Assembly (NCBI GenBank): GCA_001899145.1
Contig: MKVF01000006.1
Coordinates: 186,001 to 250,000 of the forward strand
Source of the DNA: Flavobacteriia bacterium 40-80
GTDB lineage: Bacteria > Bacteroidota > Bacteroidia > Flavobacteriales_D > Crocinitomicaceae
Direction: 5' to 3'
DNA: 64,000 nt
How positions within the stretch are numbered: the stretch's first letter is position 1; the number at the start of each line of letters is the position of its first letter. The translations under genes and the position numbers were made by a program. Shown here piece by piece: positions 8,853-17,400 of the stretch. The notes beneath the pieces were generated by a model, which had not been told where the DNA came from, did not search any database, and was given only the letters and a program-made list of their open reading frames with translations.

Positions 8853-10130
8853 ATGGAAACGTCAATTATCATTATTATCATCGGCCTGTTCATCTTTTGG
8901 GGACATTTTTTAAACGGTATTTTTCAGTCAAAAAATATTCCCGATGTGCTGGGGCTAATACTAACAGGTATCCTTATCGGACCTGTTTTTAATATTGTTG
9001 ATCCGGCTTCATTCGGAAAATTCGGTTCTCTCTTTAGCAATTTAGTGTTGATCTTTATTCTGTTTGAAAGCGGAACGGAGCTTAGAATAGCCGAAATCAA
9101 AGAATCATTCAAAGACTCCGCAGGCATAACCACGCTTGGCTTTATTGTCACCACTATTACGATTGCTGCCTGCTGTATGTTGATTTTCAATCTTTCATTT
9201 ATCACCAGCTTATTCATCGGATCAGCGCTTGGAGGAACTTCATCTGCTGTTGTTGTCGGATTGGTAAGGAAAACAGCCGTAACTCCAAAAACAAGTGCAA
9301 CGCTCATCATAGAATCCGCTGAAACAGATGTATTCACATTAGCAATCCCGATTACACTGCTGCATTTAATGACTTCCGGGAATATAGAAGCCGTTTCCGT
9401 GATCTCCCAATTCGTTTCCTCTATCGTTTTCGCACTGATAATCGGAGTTGTCGGAGCATTTCTCTGGTCGTTCATACTTAACAAATTCCCCCGTTTGAAA
9501 TCTACGAAGTTCTCCACTCCCGCTTTTCTTTTTTTGCTTTACGGTGCTTCCGAATATTTTAAGTTCAGCGGGCCGCTAACCGCATTATCTTTTGGTATCG
9601 CCATCGGAAACTTACGTTACCTGGAACCAAAAATCCTCGAAAGGATCATTCCCAATCAGCGGATTGTCTTACCTCAGAAAGAACGGGATTTCTTTAGTGA
9701 AATCGTTTTTCTGCTTCGCACTTTCTTCTTTGTATTTATTGGTATCAGCATCCAGATAACGCGTACAGACTGGCTTTTCTGGGGCATGATCATCACTCTG
9801 GCCGTTTTTATGACACGACTGGCCGTAGTTAAAATAATCGTTGCGAGAAATACTCCTTTGGCAGATAAAACAGTGATGTCTTACATGATTCCAAAGGGAT
9901 TAGGAGCAGCTGTCATTGCTACGTTGCCTTTACAGCAGGGAAATAAAGACGGCGTGATCATTCAATCCATCTGTTTCTCTGTCATACTTTTCAGCACACT
10001 ATTCTGCGTTTTATTCTTCTTTCTTGCGCAGAACGGAATTACAACTCCCTTTTATCGCCTCATTTTCGGAAAGGACAAAGATCAGGATCCAACGGAAGAT
10101 CTCTCAACTCAACAGGAAAACATACAATGA
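8853..10130 (+). CDS. Cation:proton antiporter (CPA2 family)
   Basis: A 425-residue membrane protein of the CPA2 monovalent cation:proton antiporter family (KefB/RosB-like). Around 12 membrane segments; GLILTGILIGP near residue 31-41 and SALGGTSSAVVVGLVRK plus IIESAETDVFTLAI in the core are characteristic. There is no RCK/TrkA-N domain, so any regulation is not through a fused nucleotide-binding domain. Its stop overlaps the start of the SGNH hydrolase gene by 4 bp (ATGA), so the two are translationally coupled. Confidence 0.9.
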   Translation: METSIIIIIIGLFIFWGHFLNGIFQSKNIPDVLGLILTGILIGPVFNIVDPASFGKFGSLFSNLVLIFILFESGTELRIAEIKESFKDSAGITTLGFIVTTITIAACCMLIFNLSFITSLFIGSALGGTSSAVVVGLVRKTAVTPKTSATLIIESAETDVFTLAIPITLLHLMTSGNIEAVSVISQFVSSIVFALIIGVVGAFLWSFILNKFPRLKSTKFSTPAFLFLLYGASEYFKFSGPLTALSFGIAIGNLRYLEPKILERIIPNQRIVLPQKERDFFSEIVFLLRTFFFVFIGISIQITRTDWLFWGMIITLAVFMTRLAVVKIIVARNTPLADKTVMSYMIPKGLGAAVIATLPLQQGNKDGVIIQSICFSVILFSTLFCVLFFFLAQNGITTPFYRLIFGKDKDQDPTEDLSTQQENIQ

Positions 10131-10720
10131 AAAGGTATCTTTTCTTTGGGGACAGCATCACTTTTGGTGAAGGTGACATAATTGAAGGCGGCTGGGTAAA
10201 GCGATTGGAAATAAAATGGAATAATCCGGATGTTAATCTGGTAAACAAAGGAATAAACGGAGAACATTTAGTCTTGTTTCAAAAAAGATTTTCACAGGAA
10301 CTTTCAGAAATTACCGGTAAAAATCAGGATCATATAATTTTTAGCTATGGCACGAATGATCTGGCAAAATTCAATGGGAATTACCTGGTGAGCATCAAAC
10401 GATTTGAAACGATCTATAGAGAAATTATTGCCCTGACGTTACAAAAAACCAATTCTGTTTCGATATGTACTGTTTTGCCTGTTTCTGATACTTCGGAAGG
10501 TGTCAAAACATGGTATGGTTTCACACGGAGAAATGAAAATGTCCTGAAATATAATGTTGTGATCAGGAATTTAGCGACAGAATTTCAGCTGAACCTGATC
10601 GATTGGTATAACGATTTTGCTATGTTGAAAAATGAGCTTCTAAGCGAAGATGGTCTTCATCCTAATCCGAAAGGGTATCAATGGTTATGTGATTTTGCCG
10701 GACAAATTATTGATCATTAA
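10127..10720 (+). CDS. SGNH/GDSL hydrolase
   Basis: A 197-residue esterase/lipase-like enzyme. Block I FFGDSITFGEGD (residues 6-17) supplies the nucleophile Ser10; NGEH and YGTNDLA give blocks II and III (oxyanion residues); the C-terminal DGLHPNPKGY carries the Asp-x-x-His pair. No signal peptide, so it is probably cytosolic. The start overlaps the antiporter stop in an ATGA arrangement. Natural substrate unknown. Confidence 0.9.
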   Translation: MKRYLFFGDSITFGEGDIIEGGWVKRLEIKWNNPDVNLVNKGINGEHLVLFQKRFSQELSEITGKNQDHIIFSYGTNDLAKFNGNYLVSIKRFETIYREIIALTLQKTNSVSICTVLPVSDTSEGVKTWYGFTRRNENVLKYNVVIRNLATEFQLNLIDWYNDFAMLKNELLSEDGLHPNPKGYQWLCDFAGQIIDH

Positions 10721-10776
10721 CCTGTAGAAAAGTCGCTCCAAGAGAAAAGATTCTAAATACATAAATATTATATAAA

Positions 10777-11307
10777 GTGAACATCCGAAAAGAAGAGATT
10801 AAAGATTATAATGAAGTATTTAAAGTAATTAAAAATGCTTTTAAAGATGAACAATATAGTGACCATAGGGAACAATTTTTAGTAGAAAAATTAAGAAATT
10901 CTGAATCATTTATTCCCGAATTATCTTTAGTTGCAGAAATTGACAATAAAATTGTTGGTTATATCCTGTTGACAAAAATTAAAATAGTAGATGATAATTC
11001 TAATCAGGTAACATCTTTAGCGTTAGCGCCGGTAGCAGTTCTGAAAAAACATCAAGGAAAGGGAATTGGCGGAAACTTGATACGAAAAGCACACCAAATA
11101 GCTAAAGAATTGAAATTTAAATCAATAATCTTATTAGGTCACAAAAAATACTATCCGAAGTTTGGTTACGAAATGACAAAAAAATATGGGATTAAATTGC
11201 CTTTTGATGTTCCTGATGAAAATTGTATGCTAATTGAATTAGAAGAAAATGCTTTAGAAAATGTAACTGGGATTGTGGAATATCCTGCGGAATTTTATGC
11301 GTATTAA
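10777..11307 (+). CDS. GNAT family N-acetyltransferase
   Basis: A 176-residue acetyltransferase with GTG start. The acetyl-CoA loop is visible in LALAPVAVLKKHQGKGIGGNLIRKAH (Q/R-x-x-G-x-G/A as HQGKGIGG), followed by ILLGHKKYYPKFGYE, which marks the YhbS-like subgroup. The acceptor is unknown. The gene is clearly A/T-richer than its neighbours (AAA, ATT and AAT codons dominate), a possible sign of transfer. There is no good Shine-Dalgarno or -7 box upstream. Confidence 0.88.
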   Translation: MNIRKEEIKDYNEVFKVIKNAFKDEQYSDHREQFLVEKLRNSESFIPELSLVAEIDNKIVGYILLTKIKIVDDNSNQVTSLALAPVAVLKKHQGKGIGGNLIRKAHQIAKELKFKSIILLGHKKYYPKFGYEMTKKYGIKLPFDVPDENCMLIELEENALENVTGIVEYPAEFYAY

Positions 11308-11422
11308 ATAAATACTACCACCAACATTTGTAGATTTATCTCATATAAATCCGTTTTGGATAGTGTCGGTACTAAAGCTTTTATATTCTTCACTGGAATA
11401 ATTCGTGGTTTTGCCGGGTAAA

Positions 11423-11794
11423 TTATTCCTGACCTGTAATTTTCTTTTTGTGCTTTGCGCCCCAATCTGCCAAAGTAGAAATTATATCTTTCAATGACTT
11501 ACTATATTCTGTCGGCCTGTATTCTACTACTACCGGCTTTTGGTCAGCAAGAACTACTCTCTTCACTAAACCGTTCAGCTCTAAATCTTTCAGCTCTCCT
11601 GAAAGCACTCTGGCCGATATCCCTTTAATAGTACGCTGTAATTCATTAAAACGCGTATGTCCGGCCAGCAGCGCAATCATAACACGTAATGTCCATTTCC
11701 CACCTATAACGTACAAAGCATCTTCCGTTGCAGACAGATGTTTAGTACATTGCACTTCAGAAAATGCTTTTTTTTCAGTTGATATCTCTTCCAT
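11423..11794 (-). CDS. HxlR family transcriptional regulator
   Basis: A 123-residue winged-helix regulator. After a variable N-terminus, the conserved CTKHLSATEDALYVIGGKWTLRVMIALL region and HTRFNELQRTIKGISARVLS...LELNGLV, then VEYRPTEYSKSL, give the full HxlR signature. An early Cys (residue 16) sits where redox-sensing HxlR proteins carry theirs. It is divergent from a DoxX gene, with a long inverted repeat in the 100-bp gap, so it most likely represses or activates both. Confidence 0.93.
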   Translation of the reverse strand: MEEISTEKKAFSEVQCTKHLSATEDALYVIGGKWTLRVMIALLAGHTRFNELQRTIKGISARVLSGELKDLELNGLVKRVVLADQKPVVVEYRPTEYSKSLKDIISTLADWGAKHKKKITGQE

Positions 11795-11805
11795 TTTTAT
11801 GATCT

Positions 11806-11858
11806 GCTAATAAAAAAGTTAGTACTAACCTTTTATTTACTACTAACTTTTTATTAGC
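11806..11858. promoter_or_regulatory. Inverted-repeat operator between hxlR and doxX
   Basis: Left arm 11806-11824 and right arm 11841-11858 are reverse complements with a single missing T (18 of 19 bases), separated by 16 bp. A perfect 12-bp palindrome, GTTAGTACTAAC, lies at 11818-11829 and TACTAAC recurs at 11841-11847. The right arm lies just upstream of the doxX -7 box at 11868. This is the expected layout for an HxlR dimer operator controlling both genes. Confidence 0.7.
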
Positions 11859-11867
11859 AAATATACA

Positions 11868-11875
11868 TAGTTTTG
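11868..11875 (+). promoter_or_regulatory. -7 box of doxX (TAGTTTTG)
   Basis: Exact TAnnTTTG match 19 nt before the doxX ATG. The -33 position falls inside the right arm of the inverted repeat, so regulator binding would block or reposition polymerase. Confidence 0.5.
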
Positions 11876-11894
11876 ACACATCAAAAAATAAAAA

Positions 11895-12254
11895 ATGAAA
11901 GCAACAAAAATTATTTATTATGTAACAACAGGGCTTATGTCCTTTGCTATGTTATTTTCGACTTATGCTTATTTGACGAAACCCGAATTAAAAGAAGCAT
12001 TTCAGCACCTGGGCTTTCCTGATTATTTCAGGATTGAGCTGGCAATTGCCAAAGGTCTTGCCGCAATTGCGCTCTGGATTCCTGTCCGTTTATTAAAGGA
12101 AATCGCTTACATAGGGCTGACAATCAATTTGATTTCCGCAGCTATCGCACACATTGCTGTCGGCGATCCGACAGGTGCTGTCATGTATCCGGTAGTCATT
12201 TTAACAATATTGATCACTTCTTATGTAACTTACAGAAAAGAAGCAATTAACTAG
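11895..12254 (+). CDS. DoxX family membrane protein
   Basis: A 119-residue protein with four hydrophobic segments, matching the DoxX-like family (GLMSFAMLFSTYAYL, then HLGFPDYFRIELAIAKGLAAIALW, then two more helices). DoxX relatives are linked to redox and thiol stress, often next to HxlR-type regulators, which matches this divergent arrangement. The gene is single and ends in a strong terminator. Confidence 0.88.
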   Translation: MKATKIIYYVTTGLMSFAMLFSTYAYLTKPELKEAFQHLGFPDYFRIELAIAKGLAAIALWIPVRLLKEIAYIGLTINLISAAIAHIAVGDPTGAVMYPVVILTILITSYVTYRKEAIN

Positions 12255-12267
12255 GAAATTTAATTCA

Positions 12268-12294
12268 GGGATTTTCAAACGAAAATCCCTTTTT
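12268..12294 (+). terminator. Rho-independent terminator after doxX
   Basis: Perfect 9-bp stem GGGATTTTC (12268-12276) / GAAAATCCC (12281-12289) with an AAAC loop, followed by TTTTT. Confidence 0.85.
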
Positions 12295-12333
12295 CATTTA
12301 AAAGAAACGAAACAAAATTTAGAATTTTCATAA

Positions 12334-13203
12334 TTACTTTACAGCTCTGATCATACGGTCTTTTCCCTGTAAATCTTTAAACAGTTGAATATGCTGATAA
12401 CCGGCTTCTTCCAGCATAGCGACCGTTTCTTTTCCGAACTGTTCATTGATCTCAAAATAGAGTTTTCCTTTTTCTTTCAGAAGCTTCTGCCCTTTTTCCG
12501 CTATTGCCTCATAAAACAGCAAAGGAGCTGTATCCGGAACAAACAAAGCCATTTCCGGCTCAAAATCCAGAACAGTATTACTCATTTCAACTCTCTCGCT
12601 ATTCATGATATACGGAGGATTTGAGACGATAATATCTATTGAATTATTTTCAGCATTCCAGTCATCAGTCAATACATCACATATTTCAAACGGAACGTCC
12701 AGCTTCAGTAATTGTGCATTGCCTTTTGCTGCTTCAACTGCCTTACCGCTTTTCTCCAAACCGGAAACCATTGCCGGAGGAAACGAGCTTTTCAGTGCAA
12801 GCGCAATACAACCGCTTCCGGAACAAACGTCTAAAATCCGGGGATTAAGAAGAACTTCTTTTTTTAGGTCATTTACAATTAAATAGACCAATTCTTCGGT
12901 TTCCGGGCGGGGAGTTAATACTTCAGGAGAAACTTTAATTTTAAGGTCATAAAACCCTGTAAATCCAATGATTTGCTGGAAAGGCTCACCTTTTAAAAGA
13001 CGTTTTACCATAAAATGGAAAAACAACAGATCCGATTCTGAGAGGGCTCTGTCTTCAGGCAGCAAAAAAGCATTTTTCACAGAAAGACGTTCTTCAGCAG
13101 CTACATTAAACATGAATTTTATCTCGGAAAAGGAAAAAGAAAGAGAAAGTTTTTCCTGAAAATAGGTTTTTACAGAAGAGAGCTTATTATCTCTGACGAA
13201 CAT
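12334..13203 (-). CDS. prmC: Peptide chain release factor N5-glutamine methyltransferase
   Basis: Methylates the GGQ glutamine of release factors RF1 and RF2. The N-terminal helical domain is followed by TPRPETEELV (97-106), motif I DVCSGSGCIALAL (125-137) and the catalytic NPPY (195-198) that binds glutamine. At 289 residues it has the family's normal length. It starts 2 bp after the stop of an outer-membrane-like protein gene on the same strand, so they may share a transcript. Confidence 0.94.
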   Translation of the reverse strand: MFVRDNKLSSVKTYFQEKLSLSFSFSEIKFMFNVAAEERLSVKNAFLLPEDRALSESDLLFFHFMVKRLLKGEPFQQIIGFTGFYDLKIKVSPEVLTPRPETEELVYLIVNDLKKEVLLNPRILDVCSGSGCIALALKSSFPPAMVSGLEKSGKAVEAAKGNAQLLKLDVPFEICDVLTDDWNAENNSIDIIVSNPPYIMNSERVEMSNTVLDFEPEMALFVPDTAPLLFYEAIAEKGQKLLKEKGKLYFEINEQFGKETVAMLEEAGYQHIQLFKDLQGKDRMIRAVK

Positions 13204-13205
13204 TC

Positions 13206-13886
13206 TTATCTCGTTTTTGCGTAAAAAGTATAGCCAAATCCGATCGTCAGAAATTGCTGCACTTTTCTGAAATCTTTCCCGGACATTCCTCCGTTTGATG
13301 ACATTCCGATGGTGGTATTACTAAACGGTATTGTTGTAATATTATATCCCAGGAAAAAGCGAAAGGAGGATTTTTCTGCTGCGGTCAGAATAAATCCCAG
13401 GTTAGGCTCTATGTAAAAACCGGTATCTGTACTTGTTATTCCTGCATCTTTCAGCTTATTAGAGCTGTACATCGCCTGCGCAGCACCTACCTTTACTCCG
13501 AAATCCGTGGCGAAACGAGTGCTATGGAACTTCTCGTGAGACATTTTAAAGAAAAACCCGAACGTATTATTTCCTCCGTGTACATTTTCTGCAATTGTAA
13601 CCGCGTTGATCTTTATGAAATTATAGAAAATTCCTGCCCCTATTGACAAATGATTCCGGAAAGAATACTGGTAATAGGGCGCAAAATAGATCAATCCGTC
13701 CATAAATGTCCTGTTGAATTTATTTGACAAAACGACCGGGAGCCCAAGCTCCATCGTAACCGAATGTTTAGGGTCTATTTCAGAAACGGATGACATGTAG
13801 AACATATCTGATTCTTCTTGTGAATAAAGCCAGCCTCCTGACAGGATACACATTAAAAGCAAACTATTTTTAATCCATTTTATCAT
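13206..13886 (-). CDS. Putative outer membrane beta-barrel protein
   Basis: A 226-residue exported protein: signal peptide MIKWIKNSLLLMCILSGGWL then YSQ. The mature part alternates polar and aromatic residues in strands such as FAPYYQYSFRNHLSIGAGIFYNF and ends LTIGFGYTFYAKTR, as in small outer membrane barrels, although the terminal residue is Arg rather than Phe. No specific family recognised. It lies upstream of prmC with a 2-bp gap. Confidence 0.65.
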   Translation of the reverse strand: MIKWIKNSLLLMCILSGGWLYSQEESDMFYMSSVSEIDPKHSVTMELGLPVVLSNKFNRTFMDGLIYFAPYYQYSFRNHLSIGAGIFYNFIKINAVTIAENVHGGNNTFGFFFKMSHEKFHSTRFATDFGVKVGAAQAMYSSNKLKDAGITSTDTGFYIEPNLGFILTAAEKSSFRFFLGYNITTIPFSNTTIGMSSNGGMSGKDFRKVQQFLTIGFGYTFYAKTR

Positions 13887-14003
13887 AACAATCGATTTAA
13901 TATTAAAAATATGCAGGTCTCATATTAATTGATTTTATCCGTGAAAATCTGCTCCATATGCGCTTTCCGCGTCCCATAATCTATTATGCCTTTGTTTCTA
14001 ATG

Positions 14004-15770
14004 TTAATCTACTAAGTTCATTTTCTTCAGAAGAAAAGACGCATTCATATTCTGACAGACACCCTTCTTCCAAAGATAATCAAAATATAGCTCATCTCCC
14101 TGAATTGTCGAGTCGAAATAGCCATTAAAGAAATAATCACTTTTATCAGATAATTCGCACAATGCGAGATCGTGCGTCGCGATAATACCCTGTGTATTCA
14201 AACGTTTCAGCTTCTGCAAAAATTGTTTTGAACCTTGTTCTTTATCTATACTGTTTGTTCCCTTTAATATTTCATCCAGCAGAATGAATATTTTTTTTCC
14301 GGACTCAATTTGATCCAGGATAAATTTTAAACGGGTTAATTCCGCATGAAAATAAGAGCTTTCATTGCTCAGATCATCACTTGTCCGCATACTGGAATAG
14401 AGTGAATAGTGTGGGATGTTTACAGATTCAGCGAAAACCGTAAAACCGGCATTTGCTAAAACGAACAGTAATCCGACAGAACGCAGATACGTACTTTTCC
14501 CCGCCATATTAGGGCCCGTTAATATCATCAACCGGTGTTTTTCATCAAAGTAAACATCATTTGCAACAGCTTTACCGGAAGCTATCAACGGGTGTGTCAG
14601 AGATTTTACTTCTACTCTGTCTTCTTCGTTGAAAACTGCAAATGTTGTCTGCGGATGATTGAATTTCAAAAATGCTCCTGAGATATATCCTTCTAATTTT
14701 ACCAGATCAGTTTCCCAATCTCCTATTTTGTTCTGATAAGCATCCAACCATTTCTTTAAGGCAATCCGTTGATGGAAATCCCAAACCAGAAAACCATTCA
14801 GAATAAATCCTACCAGAAGATTCATTCGGAACTCAAAACGCTTCTGGATCTTCAACAGCTCTTTTAAAGCAGTTATCGCACTTTCGTCTTCGGAACTCAA
14901 CCGTTGTACAAACTGTTTTAAGGCAGGCTGCTCAGCTTTCAATTTCTTAATCAGTTGCAGCTGATCGGTCAGAAAACGGATTTTGCCTTCATAACGGCCG
15001 ATTGTGAATATAATCCGGTTGGTATCTTTCAAATACCTTCCGACCAATAATAAATTAATAATCAATACAAAGCCTAAAACATTTCCGCCGACCAGCCCGA
15101 AGAAATAGGCTGAAATCAATCCGATCATCAAACCCGACAGTACAAAACGGATACTGTTCATCCATACGGTATTGGTAAATGAAAATGTTTTCAACTGTGT
15201 TAAATCATGGTTCAACGCTTCTTTCCGTTCATCTACAGCTCCGTTCACCCGGAACTGCATACACCAATCCATGTCCTTGCTCAATTCCTCAATGATTGTA
15301 TTGATTTCTTTTTGCGAGTCAGCTCCCGTTTTGAGCAGATCTGCCAGAAATCGTTTCCCTTTTAAGGAAAACGTTCTGTTCAAAAACTGGTATACACTGT
15401 TTTTACCAAACAGATCCATATCATGCGCAAAAGGATGTCCGGAATCCCTGAACTCTTCACCGTCCTCAAAAACACCGGAATCGCCATTTAAAGCGGACAG
15501 CTCGTTTTCCAGCAGCTGTTTCCATTTTTTAGCTTTGCTCAGTGTTGTCTTTGCATCCTGAAAACGGGATACAGCAAGTAGAAACAAAATAAGTCCGGCG
15601 AGAACAGAAGGAATGACAATTTTCATGTTTCCCCAGAAAAAATAAACTCCTAAAGAAGTCGCCAGGAAAACCAGCAAACGAATAAGCACCCACTTTCGGA
15701 AGGTTTTGGTAGCTGTTTGGATTTCATTTTGGACGATCTCCAGCTTATTAAGGTAATAATTACGGGGCAT
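14004..15770 (-). CDS. Membrane-associated MutS-like ATPase
   Basis: A 588-residue protein whose C-terminal third is a MutS-type ATPase: Walker A TGPNMAGKSTYLRS near residues 416-429, then ANAGFTVFAESVNIPHYSLYSSMRTSDDLS, Walker B FILLDEILKGTNS and the ATHD switch. The N-terminal half lacks the mismatch-binding domain and contains two hydrophobic pairs (about 26-65 and 205-245), so it is probably membrane-bound. This architecture recurs in Bacteroidota as MutS-related proteins of unknown function; it should not be read as the repair protein MutS. Confidence 0.85.
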   Translation of the reverse strand: MPRNYYLNKLEIVQNEIQTATKTFRKWVLIRLLVFLATSLGVYFFWGNMKIVIPSVLAGLILFLLAVSRFQDAKTTLSKAKKWKQLLENELSALNGDSGVFEDGEEFRDSGHPFAHDMDLFGKNSVYQFLNRTFSLKGKRFLADLLKTGADSQKEINTIIEELSKDMDWCMQFRVNGAVDERKEALNHDLTQLKTFSFTNTVWMNSIRFVLSGLMIGLISAYFFGLVGGNVLGFVLIINLLLVGRYLKDTNRIIFTIGRYEGKIRFLTDQLQLIKKLKAEQPALKQFVQRLSSEDESAITALKELLKIQKRFEFRMNLLVGFILNGFLVWDFHQRIALKKWLDAYQNKIGDWETDLVKLEGYISGAFLKFNHPQTTFAVFNEEDRVEVKSLTHPLIASGKAVANDVYFDEKHRLMILTGPNMAGKSTYLRSVGLLFVLANAGFTVFAESVNIPHYSLYSSMRTSDDLSNESSYFHAELTRLKFILDQIESGKKIFILLDEILKGTNSIDKEQGSKQFLQKLKRLNTQGIIATHDLALCELSDKSDYFFNGYFDSTIQGDELYFDYLWKKGVCQNMNASFLLKKMNLVD

Positions 15771-15803
15771 GCTTTATAAATTCTTCATTTCAGATTGTAA
15801 GGA

Positions 15804-15811
15804 CAAAAGTA
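15804..15811 (-). promoter_or_regulatory. -7 box for the MutS-like gene (TACTTTTG)
   Basis: Exact TAnnTTTG match on the minus strand, 33 nt upstream of the ATG at 15770. No TTG at the usual -33 distance. Confidence 0.4.
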
Positions 15812-16011
15812 GCAAATGAATCTTTATATCTGCTTATCGTAAAAGGCCGGAAAGACGTACAGCTTCAAACAGCTGCTGCAAATACACTTTTATCAATCAG
15901 CAACAAACTGATAATGAATAATTAAAGTCAAAAAATATATAACCATCAATAATTTAATACAAAAATCACAAAAAACAACTTCAAAACCACGTAATATTCA
16001 GCAGATAATCC

Positions 16012-16019
16012 TAATTTTG
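16012..16019 (+). promoter_or_regulatory. -7 box of the polyamine operon (TAATTTTG)
   Basis: Exact TAnnTTTG match 32 nt before the ATG of the AdoMetDC-spermidine synthase fusion gene. Confidence 0.45.
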
Positions 16020-16051
16020 CAGTCTTTAATTTTAATAGTACAGTATAAAAA

Positions 16052-17332
16052 ATGAGTCATGCATTAGGAAATCATATTCTCGTTGAGTTTATGGGTTGTG
16101 ATCCGCACGTAATGAACGATGTTTCATCTATCGAGCGCGACATGGTAGGAGCTGCGCAAAAAGCAGGTGCTACGGTGATTAATTCTACATTTCATCATTT
16201 TTCTCCCTATGGAGTTTCCGGAGTTGTTGTAATTCAGGAAAGCCATTTGGCAATTCACACCTGGCCGGAATATGGTTATGCTGCTGTGGATCTGTTCACC
16301 TGCGGAGAAATGGATGCCTGGATCTCTTTTGATTATCTGAAAGAGAAATTCGGTGCGAAGCAGTATTCTGCCTTGGAAATGAAGAGAGGTGCCATCCAGT
16401 TGCTGGAACGTAATGAATTTGATATTTCCTCCATGCGTGAGAAAGCTGGTGAATGGAGAAACCCTGAAATGTACACCAGAAATGTATGGTTTACAGATAA
16501 AGATGACAGTCAGGCACTTTCTTTGAGATTTACAGGTGAAATTTTCTATGATGTACAATCTCCTTTCCAGCGGGTAAGAATCCTTGAATCTTACAAATAT
16601 GGAAAAATGTTGACACTGGATGATATGGTAATGACCACTGAAAAAGATGAATTCCATTATCATGAAATGATTTCCCATCCTGCTTTGTTCACTCACGGAA
16701 ACGCTAAAAACATTTTAGTGATAGGTGGCGGTGACGGAGGTACGGTTCGTGAAATTCTTCGTCACGAAGGTGTTGAAAAAGTAACAATGGTGGAAATCGA
16801 CGGTGAAGTAATTGAAGCATGTAAGATCCACTTGCCAAAAATCGCTGCTGCATTTGATAATCCGAAGCTGGATTTAAAAGTAGCAGACGGAATTGCCTTC
16901 GTAAAAGAAGCGGCAGATGAAGCTTACGATATTGTTATTGTTGACGGTTCCGATCCTGTAGGTCCGGCAGAAGGGTTATTCTCAGTAGAGTTTTACAAGA
17001 ACTGCTACCGTATTTTAAAACCGGGCGGAATTTTAGTTGCGCAGGGAGAATCTCCTAAATTCAATGAAAAAGCATTCTCTGAATTGAACTTTACATTAAG
17101 AGGTATTTTTGGTCAGGATAATGCTCCTGTATCCTTGTTCTTTGTTCCTACTTATCCGACAGGTATGTGGAGCTTCCAATACGGATTAAAGGGTGCTGCT
17201 CAGCCAAAAGCAATCAGTAAAGATTCAGAGATCGAAGCATTTGCTGATGCGAAAGGGCTGCGTTATTATAATGCAGATGTTCACAAAGGAAGTTTTGCAA
17301 CTCCTAATTTTGTGAAAGCACTTTTAAAATAA
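16052..17332 (+). CDS. AdoMet decarboxylase-spermidine synthase fusion
   Basis: One polypeptide of 426 residues combining both last steps of spermidine synthesis. Residues 1-115 are a prokaryotic-type S-adenosylmethionine decarboxylase proenzyme: the self-cleavage site [13 protein letters not shown] puts the pyruvoyl Ser at 64, with His69 and Cys84 as processing/catalytic residues. From about residue 150 an aminopropyltransferase follows ([42 protein letters not shown]). Fusion delivers decarboxylated AdoMet to the putrescine-using domain. An agmatinase-type gene follows. The two domains are unmistakable. Confidence 0.95.
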   Translation: MSHALGNHILVEFMGCDPHVMNDVSSIERDMVGAAQKAGATVINSTFHHFSPYGVSGVVVIQESHLAIHTWPEYGYAAVDLFTCGEMDAWISFDYLKEKFGAKQYSALEMKRGAIQLLERNEFDISSMREKAGEWRNPEMYTRNVWFTDKDDSQALSLRFTGEIFYDVQSPFQRVRILESYKYGKMLTLDDMVMTTEKDEFHYHEMISHPALFTHGNAKNILVIGGGDGGTVREILRHEGVEKVTMVEIDGEVIEACKIHLPKIAAAFDNPKLDLKVADGIAFVKEAADEAYDIVIVDGSDPVGPAEGLFSVEFYKNCYRILKPGGILVAQGESPKFNEKAFSELNFTLRGIFGQDNAPVSLFFVPTYPTGMWSFQYGLKGAAQPKAISKDSEIEAFADAKGLRYYNADVHKGSFATPNFVKALLK

Positions 17333-17352
17333 TTTAATTTTTAATACTTTTA

Positions 17353-17385
17353 AGGGTAATAATCGTTCAGTTATTACCCTTTTTC
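17353..17385 (+). terminator. Rho-independent terminator
   Basis: Perfect 10-bp stem AGGGTAATAA (17353-17362) / TTATTACCCT (17371-17380), 8-nt loop, then TTTTT. It separates the fusion gene from the ureohydrolase gene, so the two are not simply one operon. Confidence 0.85.
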
Positions 17386-17400
17386 ATTTAAAATAAAACT

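Larger units (their letters stand above)
15771..16051. other. Divergent intergenic region
   Basis: 281 bp between the divergent MutS-like and polyamine genes. It holds the minus-strand -7 box at 15804 and the plus-strand -7 box at 16012. The remainder is A/T-rich; I see no gene, repeat or riboswitch. Confidence 0.6.

Noticed and set aside
8924-9517. Minus-strand 197-codon frame opposite the antiporter
   Set aside because: Fully inside the antiporter gene, antisense; the translation has no recognisable features.
16124-16696. Minus-strand 190-codon frame opposite the AdoMetDC domain
   Set aside because: Antisense shadow of the fusion gene.
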